DNA of 64,000 nt from Rotaria sp. Silwood1 (taxonomy: Eukaryota; Rotifera; Eurotatoria; Philodinida; Philodinidae), in assembly GCA_905250075.1 (NCBI GenBank), contig CAJNOP010000020.1, forward strand, positions 192,214 through 256,213, written 5' to 3'. Position 1 is the first letter of the stretch. The number at the start of each line of letters is the position of its first letter. Made by a program: the position numbers and the translations under genes. Shown in pieces: positions 38,301 through 49,400 of this stretch. The notes under the pieces were generated by a model. The model was given only the letters and a program-made list of their open reading frames with translations, was not told the DNA's origin and did no database searches.

Positions 38301-39882
38301 GAGTTTGAAATTTATGACAAGTTTTGTTCTACTCATTGAGATCTTTGGAGTTCTATATCACTATTCAATATTCACATATAATTTAAATTGCTCTTTCATG
38401 GACTAATGTTATTAGTGTACTGTACTAAGCGTTTTTAATGCGTACCTAAACGGACATAGTTCGATTACTTGTTATGAATGTAGAACATTACATGAGTCTT
38501 GCTGAAGTCTAGGCGAATCCTAGGTAGTCAATAACTGTTCACTCACGCTTTTGATTGATCTAATTACATAAATATATATCTAGAACATATCAACAGTAGT
38601 TACTAAATCGAATGCTAATATTCAATTGATCACTCGATTCAAATCAGAGTATTGTAATCGCAAGGAAGGTTCCACTATTGATTAATTCGGTTTTTTTTGA
38701 GTTATGAACAATGTTTGAGCTCTTAGGTTAAGGTTACGACCAAAGTGCTTTTTCGTGGTATTTTTTTAAGTGAATGCTTTGAAAACTGATATTTAAATGT
38801 CGGCTTGAAACTTTACACAGAAGAAAGTCTTGATGACAATAGTTTATTGTAAAAGTTTGAGATCTTTGCATTGTTCCTATTTTAAGATATGGTTATGGTA
38901 AAAGTGTGTTTTTTTACGTTGCTAAAATACACCAATGAATTCGAATGTTCTCATTTCAGGATAGAAGTAAATCAAAAGATCTGAAACTTTCACAATAACC
39001 TATTCTCATTAAGTTTTGCCTTTGAGTGAAGCTTCAAGTCAAAATTCATAAAACAATTTTCCTAGATGGTCCTGAGGGAAATCACGATATTGACTTAAAG
39101 AATACTATAAAAATAAAATATTCTTGTGGCAACAACCTAAGGGTCTGAACACTTGCCTAGATACTTATGACTCATTAGAGTCTACATGTGATACCTTGAA
39201 TACAAATACGATTGTTAAATTATAAATATTTGAAAAACAAAATTTTTCTTCTTCTATGTAGAATCTTGATAATGAAGGATTTCAACAAGGTAAACGAATG
39301 GCTCATGCATATTCAATATCATCATCATCAATATCTTCTCCTCTTTTTCAATATACATCAATAAATTTATTATCTACACGTAAACATATATTTGCAGTAT
39401 TTATTGGTTCATCAATACTTATGTTTATTGTTATATTAACAATGGTTTTATGTTTTATTGATTGTATACAGAAAAATACTAAACAAAAAAATAATAAATT
39501 ATCAATAATTAAAACAAATGGTATTAATCATCATAATACAATTCCTTTAACAAAATGTAAACATAATTTAACTGTATCACCAACAAAAACAACACATTTT
39601 TATAAAAATAATTCATCAACACCTCATTATAAAAGTTTAATATCAACACCAAAAACAAAACCAACTATTGCTATTTCATCATCAAATTCACATTCATCAT
39701 CATTATCATCATCTGTTGATTCAACAACACGTGCTAATACAGCTCATAATCGTGCAATGACAAATACATATACATATGTAGCACTTAGTACAAGTGATGA
39801 TTTAATGCCTGCTGATTTTGATAATAATACAAACAATGATGGTGATAATAACGGAATTGAATTAATGATGACGACTGTTTAA
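32346..39882 (+). CDS. Protocadherin-like adhesion receptor, 6 exons
   Basis: Exons 32346-32865 (an in-frame ATG at 32298 would add 16 residues), 33878-34355, 35270-35916, 37100-37440, 37474-37998 and 39262-39882. All junctions are GT..AG and the phases close on the stop (3132 nt, 1043 residues). The signal peptide is MHSSIFILLILIMFSCCYC. Some seven extracellular cadherin repeats follow, marked by the linker motifs DRNDHKPIF, DDINDSPPKF, LDENDNTP, IDENDNKPKF, a degenerate QNEYSPV, and LDENDHCPQL. Internal calcium-binding motifs include AIDDDEG.NGEI, IDRDSGDNG, YDYDQGLNGEI and AYDNDTHLNGNI, plus LDYE/DREI. One transmembrane helix lies at about residues 880-905, preceded by a short linker. The cytoplasmic tail is about 138 residues, Ser/Thr/Asn-rich, with no catenin-binding region recognised. 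It ends MMTTV, a class I PDZ-ligand pattern. It is likely a calcium-dependent cell-adhesion or recognition receptor. Confidence 0.88.
32866..33877. other. Cadherin intron 1
   Basis: A 1012-nt GT..AG intron with a GA microsatellite at about 33642-33660. The short frames on both strands over this microsatellite are artefacts. Confidence 0.75.
34356..35269. other. Cadherin intron 2
   Basis: A 914-nt GT..AG intron. The part at about 34660-34980 is visibly less AT-rich and has an open minus-strand frame of 72 residues without recognisable features. It may be an inserted fragment. Confidence 0.7.
35917..37099. other. Cadherin intron 3, with a 17-G homopolymer
   Basis: A 1183-nt GT..AG intron. The run of 17 G at 36802-36818, preceded by eight T, is the most striking feature. 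The part at about 36000-36520 is less AT-rich and may be an old insertion. No coding frame is supported. Confidence 0.75.
36802..36818 (+). repeat. Poly-G run (17 nt)
   Basis: Seventeen consecutive G directly after a T tract, inside a cadherin intron. It is exceptional in such AT-rich DNA. Exact length may be unreliable because homopolymers are error-prone in sequencing. Confidence 0.85.
37441..37473 (+). other. Ultra-short 33-nt intron (cadherin intron 4)
   Basis: GTAATTTTTTTTTTGTTTTT...TTTTTAG, 33 nt, begins GT and ends AG. Unspliced, the frame ends at the TAG. Removing it joins ...IPMSN to STIFIILSVNGSIDREI in phase 0 and restores a normal cadherin repeat leading to LDENDHCP. The coding match on both sides is the evidence that it is removed. 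Confidence 0.75.
37999..39261. other. Cadherin intron 5
   Basis: A 1263-nt GT..AG intron. The stretch at about 38800-39000 resembles one in BBS9 intron 5 (about 56630-56750). Both contain AATAGTTTATTGT.AAAGTTT followed by an ATTCCTATTT-like block and AAAAG.G.GTTTGTTTTTTT-like sequence, so it is probably a copy of a dispersed repeat. Confidence 0.6.
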
Positions 39883-42195
39883 TAAAAAAATTTAAAAAAA
39901 CAAAAAAACTATTGTAGAATTCTTTATAACAATTGTATTTTTTTAGTTATATTATTTGGAAAAGCAAATAAAAAAAAAAGAAAGAACAGCATAAACTTTT
40001 TTTTTTTGTTAATATATTCATTAGTTGACAAAGCTTTATCTTATCAGATTATTTATTAGAAAAAGTAAAGCTTCTTTTCAAAGATTAACATCATGGATTT
40101 GAAATCATTCGATGATTAAAAATTGGAATATCTTTAGTTTGATGCGATCTAATCGGCTTAGTTTATTCTTGATAATAGAAGGCTTTGTCAAATATTCTTT
40201 TTGTTCTTATACAGGTATGAGTTTTCAAGACATTCATACTCACACTCCTCTTGATGATTGCTAGTTATCAAATGAATTAGATCAGAAGATTTTATCAGTG
40301 CTCAAAGGGAACAAAGAAAAACGACATAGTGGTTAGTTACTCATCATTTATTTTATAATATACAAATAAAGTTAAAATATTTTTTTTGATGGATTGGAGA
40401 ATTTAAAGAATGATTAATAATTAGAACGAAAGAGAGGTCAGGCGTGAGATGGGTCTGACGTGAGAATTAGAAGAGATTTGACTGAGAACATCGAGGTAAC
40501 GGAGTAAGGCTACATTCTCTATCGTGCCCTACCCATCACAAAGATTCTTCTCACATGTGTCCGATCTCGTGGCCTTATTATTGATCATACTTCAAGTTCT
40601 CTGGTTCATCAAAAAAAAAATATTTGAATTTTATTACGGTAAATTTTCATATGGACTACAACATATAAATATATACAGATATATTCCATAAGATCATTGG
40701 ATCAGAGATGATTTGTTTTGCATTTATTTTTTTTTCTGCTTTGTCAATCAACTTTTCTTACTGTCCATCTTTCGAGTAAATTTATTGATGTGTCACATCA
40801 CATGCATTTATGTTCTATCTGTCTTTTATGTAAAACTTACTTACTCAATTATTTATCTTCAATGAGGCAATTATATATGTATATAAAGCGAGCATGTTTA
40901 TCTCATCAAACCTTATTAAAACGTTCTGATCATATATTAATGCTATCAGAAGAATATATGTATATATTATCAATCTGATATTGCTTAATTGAATATAATA
41001 TCTCATTGGTTTCATTCGAAAAACTTTCGAAAAAACACTACTATTCAATGAATTTCTATTTAATCAGAAAAAAAAATTCCATTCAATAAAAACTAAAATA
41101 TTAATTATATTCTTATTGAATGTCTAAATTTTACGGTAAATAAATAACAAATTGAAATCAATCATGTAAATTAATCATATAGATTTATAATATATTGTAA
41201 ACTGTCTTTTTTTTATTCCTATTGAGTGAAACTAAAGATGAAAATTTACTTTCAAGAGAAGTTTCCAACTGAATAATAATTTTTGAGACGAAAGTATGTG
41301 CATGATGTAGAGTTAATCGTAAAAATATCAAGCCGTTTCATCTGTCCCTGTCCGAAAATAAGGACATCAAATTGAAAACTTTACAATAAACTATTGTCAA
41401 AGAGACATTGTATAGAAAAATGCAACAGATCGACAGCAGTAAGTTATGAGTTCGAACTTTATTTCTAGGGTATTCATTATCCATTAGGATCTACACGATA
41501 CACATAGTTTTAACTTAAAAATGATATAATCAAGAGAAGAATCTTGTTCATTACCTTCAAATTTTTCATTTTTACAAAACATCAAAAAAGGAATCGTAAA
41601 AGAATAAACATGTATACATTTAATTCAAACATCTATGAGATATTGTTGTGTACTATTCATATATGAATCTTTTTCAATTGTATTATAATCATATAAGATT
41701 TAATGTTCATAACAAATGAAAGAAATAAATACATGTTTCAGAATTAGATATTGTGATTTATTTTTTTTTTTTTGGTCTTTATTTGTAAGACTTTTTGAAA
41801 ATATCTAAAGATCTAATACATAATTAATTTATATTTGACAAGTAATAATATTTGTCTGATTATTCATTTAAAGTTTAAATCGTATTTAATAATAAATATA
41901 TAATGATAGCATCCCTTTTTTTGTTTATGGATGGTGTTTTGAAGTATCTAAACCACGAATAAAGTTTAATGATTGATGCACTATCGAATAATGAATTTGA
42001 CATTGAGTTTCAATCTAGATACGATTCTTCTAGAATTCAAATCACGAGTATTGAATTTTAAAAAAATCTTGTTTTATTGACTATCATATTTTTCTGTACT
42101 TTAATGACATAGTCTCGAATTCCAAAACAATCTAATAAAGAAGATACTTTATTTTACATCTTATTGAAATTCATTATTTCTATAGACTTTTATAC
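39883..42195. other. Intergenic spacer
   Basis: No supportable gene. At about 40434-40584 a less AT-rich stretch has weakly mirrored ends (GTCAGGCGTGAGATGGGTCTGACGTGAGAA against TTCTCACATGTGTCCGATCTCGTGGCC; each written in full is longer than the conserved core GTGAGA..GG). It may be a small inverted-repeat element. Confidence 0.45.
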
Positions 42196-43290
42196 ATGTT
42201 ATTATCGAGTGAGTACGAATTTAAAATATTCATGCTAAAATTTTCACATCAATCAAACATTTATTTGTCTCAAAATGATATATATGTTGCTGAAAAAGAC
42301 AAGATTCTCTATTGTTCTTTGTATGCAAAAGTGTTTATAGCTCGAAATGACAATATCAAAGCAGTCAATCATTATTATCGATCTCTTCAGAAATATTCAG
42401 TGCAATATAGCCTTATCTTTTAGTAACATATCGTTCAAGTACCTCAGAAGGTCTCTAGTTATGCATTAATCATTCATACAACAAAAGAATTATAATATAT
42501 CTTCTTTGCTTATCTTTGTCAATACCAAATATATGAGACAGAAGTAAAAAAGAAAAAAAAAATAAGAAGTTGATATACATATATCAAAGTACATACTGGT
42601 TATTTTTTGTTATCGCGAAGCACTTAGGCTATATGAAAACTAATAAAATCAGTACAATAATATCACATGGAGAAAATTTGAGAGCAATATTTCTTTATAT
42701 GTAATTCTCATTAGTCAGTTGATATGATAATAAAAATAATTTCGATGAAAACTATCTATTTTTATTGTAAATGAATAAGAAAAATATTTGCTTCTATAAT
42801 AAAGTGCACATTGTATTTTCTCATCAATCAAAAATGATTCATTAAGAATTACGTTTTATTTTCTGAGAATAAGCTTTATCTCTCATGATGATATTTGAAA
42901 CAAATGATCAAAATGATTTTATGAAGACCGAGAGAAAGTCGAAGATAAAGCATATTCTAATAGAATTGTAACTAAAACAATATGTGCATAATATCAAACA
43001 AGTATTTATTGTCTTATTAATGATAATCTCTATATAGCAATCGATGAATTGAAATTTCAAATGGATCTCAGTTATAAATAACGAATGATATAATATAGAA
43101 GAAGCATTATTTGAACTGAGAGATGTTTTGAGATCATCAAGATTTCTAAGCAAGAAAAAAAAACGAAGAAAATCATTCTGTATCGCTCGGAAAAAATAAA
43201 AATTTCCTAAAATTGGAAGAAGTCATTCAACTTGAATATCAGATGAAAAAATTCGAAGTAAACTTTTTCGAGATTCAAATAGTAACTTGT
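42196..43290 (+). pseudogene. Decayed protein-coding fragment(s), TPR-like flavour
   Basis: Protein-like stretches occur on the plus strand but are broken by stops and frame changes. At 42196-42423 a frame ends ...YAKVFIARNDNIKAVNHYYRSLQKYS, similar in spacing to a tetratricopeptide helix pair. At about 42920-43080 are DREKVEDKAYSNRIVTKTICA, a stop, then DNLYIAIDELKFQMDLSYK. At about 43090-43152, in another frame, is NIEEALFELRDVLRSSRFLSK. At about 43213-43280 is MEEVIQLEYQMKKFEVNFFE. No splice signals link them convincingly. I read this as the remains of a helical-repeat gene; unrelated chance frames remain possible. Confidence 0.3.
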
Positions 43291-44957
43291 ATTCTTTCAG
43301 AAAATGCCTTCATGGTTTTAAAAGTTTTTTATATTTTTTTTTCAGAAAATGACTTCGTAGTAAAAAAAAATAATAAAGACATATTTGGAATCAGCATGAC
43401 ATACTGCATTGAATAATGCATCATCATTGGTCAATTTTTGAAATAAAAGCTTTTTTTCAGAGAAATTTAGGGTAAAGGCTTCCATTTGGAATTTACCATC
43501 GTAAATGTTCTTCTTCCAAATTTCACATTTTTTCATCAATCTTATATTTACATACAAGACAGGATGTAATGTCCGTTTCAAAATATAATGCGTCCCACTG
43601 TTTTTTGAATAACTCAAGGACGCAATCAGCTAGAGACCTGCGGTTTTCACCAATCGAAAGAAGAGAGGGGGGTGGGCGTCTTTTTCTCCAATATTGTATC
43701 AGACGGAATCATTTTGAAACCAGTCATTTCTGCATAACATCGGAAAAATGGTCTGTCATTCAGATGAAATTTTGACAAAAAGTAAAAAAATTTGCTTCAA
43801 AATTAAAAGAAATTCATAGTTTTCTTGCGATTAAATAGACGATTTTATTTGCTAAACGTTAGGATGCGGTAAGATAATCATTTGAATTATATCTTGAAGT
43901 ATAGATCCGAAGTTCCTCTATCTAGATCACATGTCAAAAGGAAAATTTCTTCAGAATGCCGGGTCGTTTTCATGCATTTTTTGCAATGTTTTGCAGAAAT
44001 GACTAATTCTAAAATGATTTTGTCTGATACAATATTGGAGAAAAAGACGTCCCCCTGTCTCTTCTTTCGATTGGTGAAAATCGCAGATCTCTAGCTGATT
44101 GCGTTCTTGAGTTATTCAAAGAACAGTGGGACGCATTATATTTTGAAACGGACATTAGTTACAATCTTTCCGAGGAAGTGCACACTATCAGCAACATATT
44201 TTTTTCTTCTGCGAAAAGGTTCTTATCTGTACTCTCATCTGAATGTGTTCTAGCCAAGGGAAGTGCAAAGAGCTAATACTTTTATCAAGAAAAAAACATT
44301 AGCCTTGGACAGAAAATAAGTCATGTCTACGTGCGCAATAGAAATCGGCTACTGTGTTCGACATCTCTCGGGACATCTCTGTGGGTTAGTACGGGTTTTC
44401 TCGAGCTGTGCACATGTTATTAGAGAGACAGCATCATGACTGTTATTATGAGTTATTAAATTAATTATTTTGATTGTTGCATGATGTTATCTAGATTAAG
44501 AGGCAATAGTAATAATAATAATAATAATCTATATCGGGTATGTATCAGCTTTCGCTATGAAAAACTTCTATGGTAATCGAATGTTAGATGTCGTAAGATT
44601 CTTTTATATTTTTCTCAAACAAATTTCTATTGCTTTATGAAATATCCAATGAAACAAACTTCAAAAGAAAAGAAAATCTTTTACCTATTCCCCTGTTTGT
44701 CGTTATAAATAAATGTTTGAAGTGAAGCTGTCGTCATCTCACCTTTGGTTAGCTACATGTTGTCATACACCAAAAGGATATTTCGCATTCAAATATGTAC
44801 ACATATGTCTAATCTCTCTTTTATCCTATAGTATTTTGTTTTTCTTTTTTTTTTTTTTAAGATGAAAACATTATTTCTATTCTTTTTAATAGTAGTATAA
44901 TTATTTTTTATGTATTTTTAAAACCAAACAAAAGATAAATCTCAATATAAGCATAAT
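43291..44957. other. Intergenic region upstream of the plus-strand gene cluster
   Basis: It contains the TA-flanked inverted-repeat element at 43567-44157. The stretch at about 44160-44470 is less AT-rich than average and lies 500-800 bases before ARL5. It could be promoter sequence or another old insertion. No RNA gene was recognised in it. Confidence 0.5.
43567..44157. mobile_element. TA-flanked inverted-repeat element (Tc/mariner-type MITE)
   Basis: A 591-bp element with arms of about 190 bp. The left end, ATGTCCGTTTCAAAATATAA and then TGCGTCCCACTG, returns in complement at the right end. Inner blocks such as CAATCGAAAGAAGAGA and TTTTTCTCCAATATTGTATC are also mirrored. TA dinucleotides at both borders (43567-43568 and 44156-44157) fit a TA target duplication. 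The middle, about 43750-43980, is unique and AT-rich with no transposase frame. The arms differ by only a few changes per 100 bases, which suggests a fairly recent insertion. Confidence 0.78.
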
Positions 44958-45555
44958 ATGGGATTTTTATTTTCAAAAATATGGTCTCTTTTCGGTAAGA
45001 TAAAGAAGAAAAAAAATCCATCAATTATATGAATATATAATGAATTTCATTATAGGTAATGAAGAACATAAAATTATTATTGTTGGTCTTGATAATGCCG
45101 GTAAAACAACTATACTCTATCAATTTTTAATGAATGAAGTTGTTCATACATCTCCAACAATTGGCTCAAATGTTGAAGAAGTTGTTTTTAAAAATATACA
45201 TTTTTTAATGATGGATATTGGTGGACAAGAATCATTACGTTCATCATGGCAAACATATTATACACATACAGAATATGTTATATTAGTTATTGATAGTACA
45301 GATCGTGAACGTTTACCATTATCAAAAGAAGAATTATTTCATATGTTACAATGTGAAGAATTACGTTCAGCATCTGTTTTAATATTTGCTAATAAACAAG
45401 ATATTAAAGATGCTATGTCATCAGCTGAAATATCAAAACAATTATGTTTAACATCAATTAAAGATCAAGCATGGCATATTCAAGCATGTTGTGCATTAAC
45501 AGGTGAAGGTTTATATCAAGGTTTAGATTGGATTGCATCGAGAATTAAACGATAA
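44958..45555 (+). CDS. ARL5: ARL5, ADP-ribosylation factor-like GTPase
   Basis: Exons 44958-44994 and 45056-45555 with a 61-nt intron; 178 residues, close to the animal ARL5 length. It starts [13 protein letters not shown], so Gly2 can be N-myristoylated. The P-loop GLDNAGKT is at 23-30, switch I has SPTIGSN, switch II has DIGGQES, and the guanine-specificity motif is ANKQD. The rest is collinear with human ARL5A/B, including [20 protein letters not shown] and [12 protein letters not shown]5 acts on trans-Golgi membranes and recruits GARP for endosome-to-Golgi transport. Unusual: residue 65, just before DIGGQ, is Met (ATG), whereas ARF-family proteins have the interswitch Trp of the hydrophobic triad. 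It is the first gene of the head-to-tail cluster. Confidence 0.95.
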
Positions 45556-45785
45556 CATCTATTTATTTATTTCTTTTTTCTTTGTGATTATACTCAAAAT
45601 AGTTCTTATTGTGAAGAAAAACAAAATCAATACTATCTATTTGAATTTCATCTAAATGTGCATTTTTTTTTTGAGGGTTTTTTTTTTTTCTTTTTGTATT
45701 TGTGTATGTATGCTGAGAGAATGAAATAGATGTTGTATAAATGGTCAAATGTTTATATTTAATTATTCTGATATTCTTTTTTTTT

Positions 45786-45823
45786 TAATTCTAGATAGCT
45801 TTCGGTTTTTTTCGAGTTCTAAG
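45786..45823 (+). promoter_or_regulatory. Possible splice/trans-splice acceptor and short 5' UTR
   Basis: TTTAATTCTAG ends at 45794 and is followed by a 29-base leader before the ATG at 45824. No upstream donor was evident in the 240 bases after the ARL5 stop. This fits spliced-leader addition to a downstream gene. Confidence 0.4.
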
Positions 45824-46171
45824 ATGATGACCGGACGAATGTTAATAACTGTTCATGACGATTTACATGATAAGTACGCTGATAATATTGAATATGATTT
45901 ATGGCGTATTACTGAAAATAATGATCGTATTTTTGTAAAACATGATAAAGTTCATGAGAATAGTGAAAATATATTATTTTTAGTACATACAAATAATGAT
46001 CTTGGTACTTATGAAGTAGCTCTATATATTAAAAATTATTTTCAACAATTTAATGAAAATATAGATTTACCTAACGATCAATTTTCTATTCGTGTTGGTA
46101 TGAATGAACCTCGTGAAGTTCAGCATTTAGGTATACATATCAAACCAACGGAATATTCTTGTGTTTTATAA
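45824..46171 (+). CDS. Transthyretin / 5-hydroxyisourate hydrolase-like protein
   Basis: A single exon of 115 residues, the usual length of this family (about 110-120). Diagnostic spacing is kept. An N-terminal strand pair MLITVHDDLHDKYADNIEYDLWRI matches the family's L.T.vLD...GkPAanv.v.L.R. The core GTYEVALYIKNYFQQF corresponds to G.Y.v.fdt..Yf. A C-terminal QHLGIHIKPTEYS corresponds to HYHIPLLLSP.gYs. The hydrolase signature tetrapeptide YRGS at the end is absent (the protein ends EYSCVL), and the first catalytic His is displaced. It is therefore probably not an active HIU hydrolase of urate breakdown but a diverged transthyretin-like paralogue. A second ATG follows immediately at 45827. 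It lies between ARL5 and the nucleoside transporter on the same strand. Confidence 0.6.
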   Translation: MMTGRMLITVHDDLHDKYADNIEYDLWRITENNDRIFVKHDKVHENSENILFLVHTNNDLGTYEVALYIKNYFQQFNENIDLPNDQFSIRVGMNEPREVQHLGIHIKPTEYSCVL

Positions 46172-46408
46172 GAAAGAAAAGAAGAAAAACAAAAAAGAAA
46201 ATCTATATCGAACATAAAACATTTGCATGAAGCTTAATCAAATTATACCCCAGCAAAAATCTTTGTAGCTAGAAACCCTTTATTTTTAATAATCTCATGC
46301 TCAAATTTTATTATTGATACTAACGCGACAATATTTTTTATATATATAAAATAATTTAATAAATCTTGCATTTTTTAATATATATTATAATCTTGAATTT
46401 AAGACGAA

Positions 46409-49400
46409 ATGGATAATTCGATAAATCGACCACGTATATCAACAACTGCAATGTCTCTTATTGGATCTATCTATAGTCGTACTTGGTCATATTTAGCATT
46501 TGTTTGGCTTGGTCTTGGTGTTGTATTACCATTTCATTTTTTTATTATAGCTGATCCATATTTTCGTTATCAATTACATGATTCAACATCATTAAATATA
46601 TCAATATCTACTCTTGAATTATCATATGAAAATAGTGTTACATTATGTTCATCATTAACAAATATAATAACAATAATATTAGTTACATTTATATTTGTTC
46701 CATATATTCATAAATATCGAATATATATATCATTATGTGGTATAACAATATGTTTAATTATTTGTTTATCATTTACATTTATTAATGTTAAAAAATGGCG
46801 TATAATATTTTTTATTTTAACTATGATACTTGTTATGATACAACATGTATGTAGTGCTGTTTTACTTAATTGTTACTATTCATTAGCATCAACATTACCA
46901 AGTCGATATATACAAAGTAAATATATTATTAACTCAACTGAATATATAAGGAACTAAGTAACATATTGCATTTATTTTTAAACATATTATATGTAGCGAA
47001 AAAATATGAAATATGATTCATTCGATATACATAAACTTCTTATGTTATACCAATTTCAAAAAATAAAATATGTGTGACGAATTTTTTTCTGTTTAAAATG
47101 AATTCAATATTTATAAGAATAGTAATGAAAAATTTGTTATCTTTAATTGAACTACGCATTAATAATTTGAAACAGAGTATTCTTAGTAATCTAATCTTTA
47201 TTCAGATGAAGCATGCACACACATATAATTATAAAAAGAATCTAAATGTTGAGTAAAAAATAACAGATAAGAAAAGGAAACATACATTAAACTATAAACA
47301 CGGAGAAAAAAAAAAGGAATTTTCTGTTATGTAAATCAATACTGATGACAAAAAAAAGTATTAGATGATTTAGAATTGAAACTTTTATAAATTTACATAA
47401 GCACAACAGTCTTCAATTTATTTTAGTATCGTAATTAATGTTGATGATAGAACCTTACATCAATATAAATTGTAAATTAATGAATTTTAATAAAGAGAAC
47501 AAACATAATAGATAAAAAAAAAGAAAATACATTTACGAGAGAATCATCTGATCTGTAGTTCATCATTTGAGCTCACAACGAATTTTTAGGAAGACTAGAG
47601 AAAATTATTCGAGATATTGAATTTCCAATAAATAATTACTTATCATAAAAATTGAGTTTTATTTAAAAAGAAATATTTTTGTCAGTTAAAACTTTCAAGA
47701 TACTTCAAATGTTATTCGACTTGTCTATGAGTAAAAATTTAATCATATGATCATAAATTGACTCATGGGAACGAACCCTTGTAAACACTTGTTCTAGTCT
47801 TATCTATTTCTTATTTTCTCATTATATATTATATGTTTAAAAATAAATGAAATATGTTCATAACAATCAAAGAGAGAAAAAAACGATAGTTTTCTCAACT
47901 GTATTTTGTTTTATTTCTCTTATAATGATATCTTAGACATGCATGAGACTTTGTTGTTGTTTTTTTTTTACACTGAAATTGAAACATAATCTTCTAACAA
48001 AGTTTCTACTACATTTATTGATATTTTAGTAAAATATTGATCGAGACAGACTTTCGAATATCTGGTGAGTACTATGTATAATATAAGCATGAACATTAAA
48101 TAAAAAAACTTGCATCATAACAACTAACATAAATAATAACAAAATGAATTATTTCATAGATCTTATTCATCTATATGACATTTAAATAATCTTTTATTTT
48201 TTTACTATTATCCTATTTAAGGTTTTATATCTGGTCATGCACTTGGTGGTCTATTTGTTATAATATGTTCAATAATATCAATATTACTTTCAAGTCATGT
48301 AGCAACATCAGCAACTATTTATTTTCTTATTGCAATTGTTGTTATTATATCAAATATAATAATATATTATTTTCTTGAAAAATCTCATTTATTTCAAATA
48401 TATACATCAGCTATACAAGAAATAAATAATCGATATGAACCATTATTTCATGAATCATTATCATCATCATCTCATCATGATAATCATATAACATTAAGTA
48501 TAACATTATTAGCTACACGTGAACGTTTATTTGTTGCTTATAAATATACAAAATGGAATTTTTATGGTATATTTTTAACATTTATATCAACATTATCTAT
48601 ATTTCCAGCGTATTTATCAAAAATTCAACCATCATATCCATCAATTAATTCTTCAAATATATTATGGACTCAACGATTATATGTACAAGTAATGACATTT
48701 CTTTTATTTTATATTGGTGATACATTTGGACGTATAATATCATTAAAAATTCATATACCATCATTATTATATCCACGTTTGCTATTTTTTATATGTTTAT
48801 CAAGATTTATATTTATAATTTTATTTGGTTTTTGTAATTTTCCAAATACAAATGGATATCCATATTTATTTAAAAATGATTTTATTTATGCTTTATTAGT
48901 TTTATGTTTTTCAATATCACATGGATATTGTTATTCAATTAATATGATTTATGCACCACGACGAGTATATCCACAATTAACTAGTACTGTTGGTGCACTA
49001 ATGATTATGGTATGTTAAATAAATTTATTTTACATAATGAAAAATCTTATTTTGAAAATGAGTTATATCTTTTTTATTTTTCGGAAACATAAAAAAAAAC
49101 AAGGATTAGATTTTTTCGTTGCAAAAAAAGAAAAATAAATTACTAATGAGGCTAATTTGTTTTTGAAAATTTAGAATAAACTATTAATAACTATACGATA
49201 ACAAAAAGAAAATGGATTATATTTATTATAGCACATGAACTATTTTTGTTTATGATAGAAATCTTTTTTTTTATACAGATAACATAAGTAAATATTATTA
49301 TTTATGTGAGTTCTTCATCCCACTTGTAGTTTATATCTATGTATATATATACTCAAACTTTCTGTAACAATTTAATGATTAGAGATTATGAACAACATCA

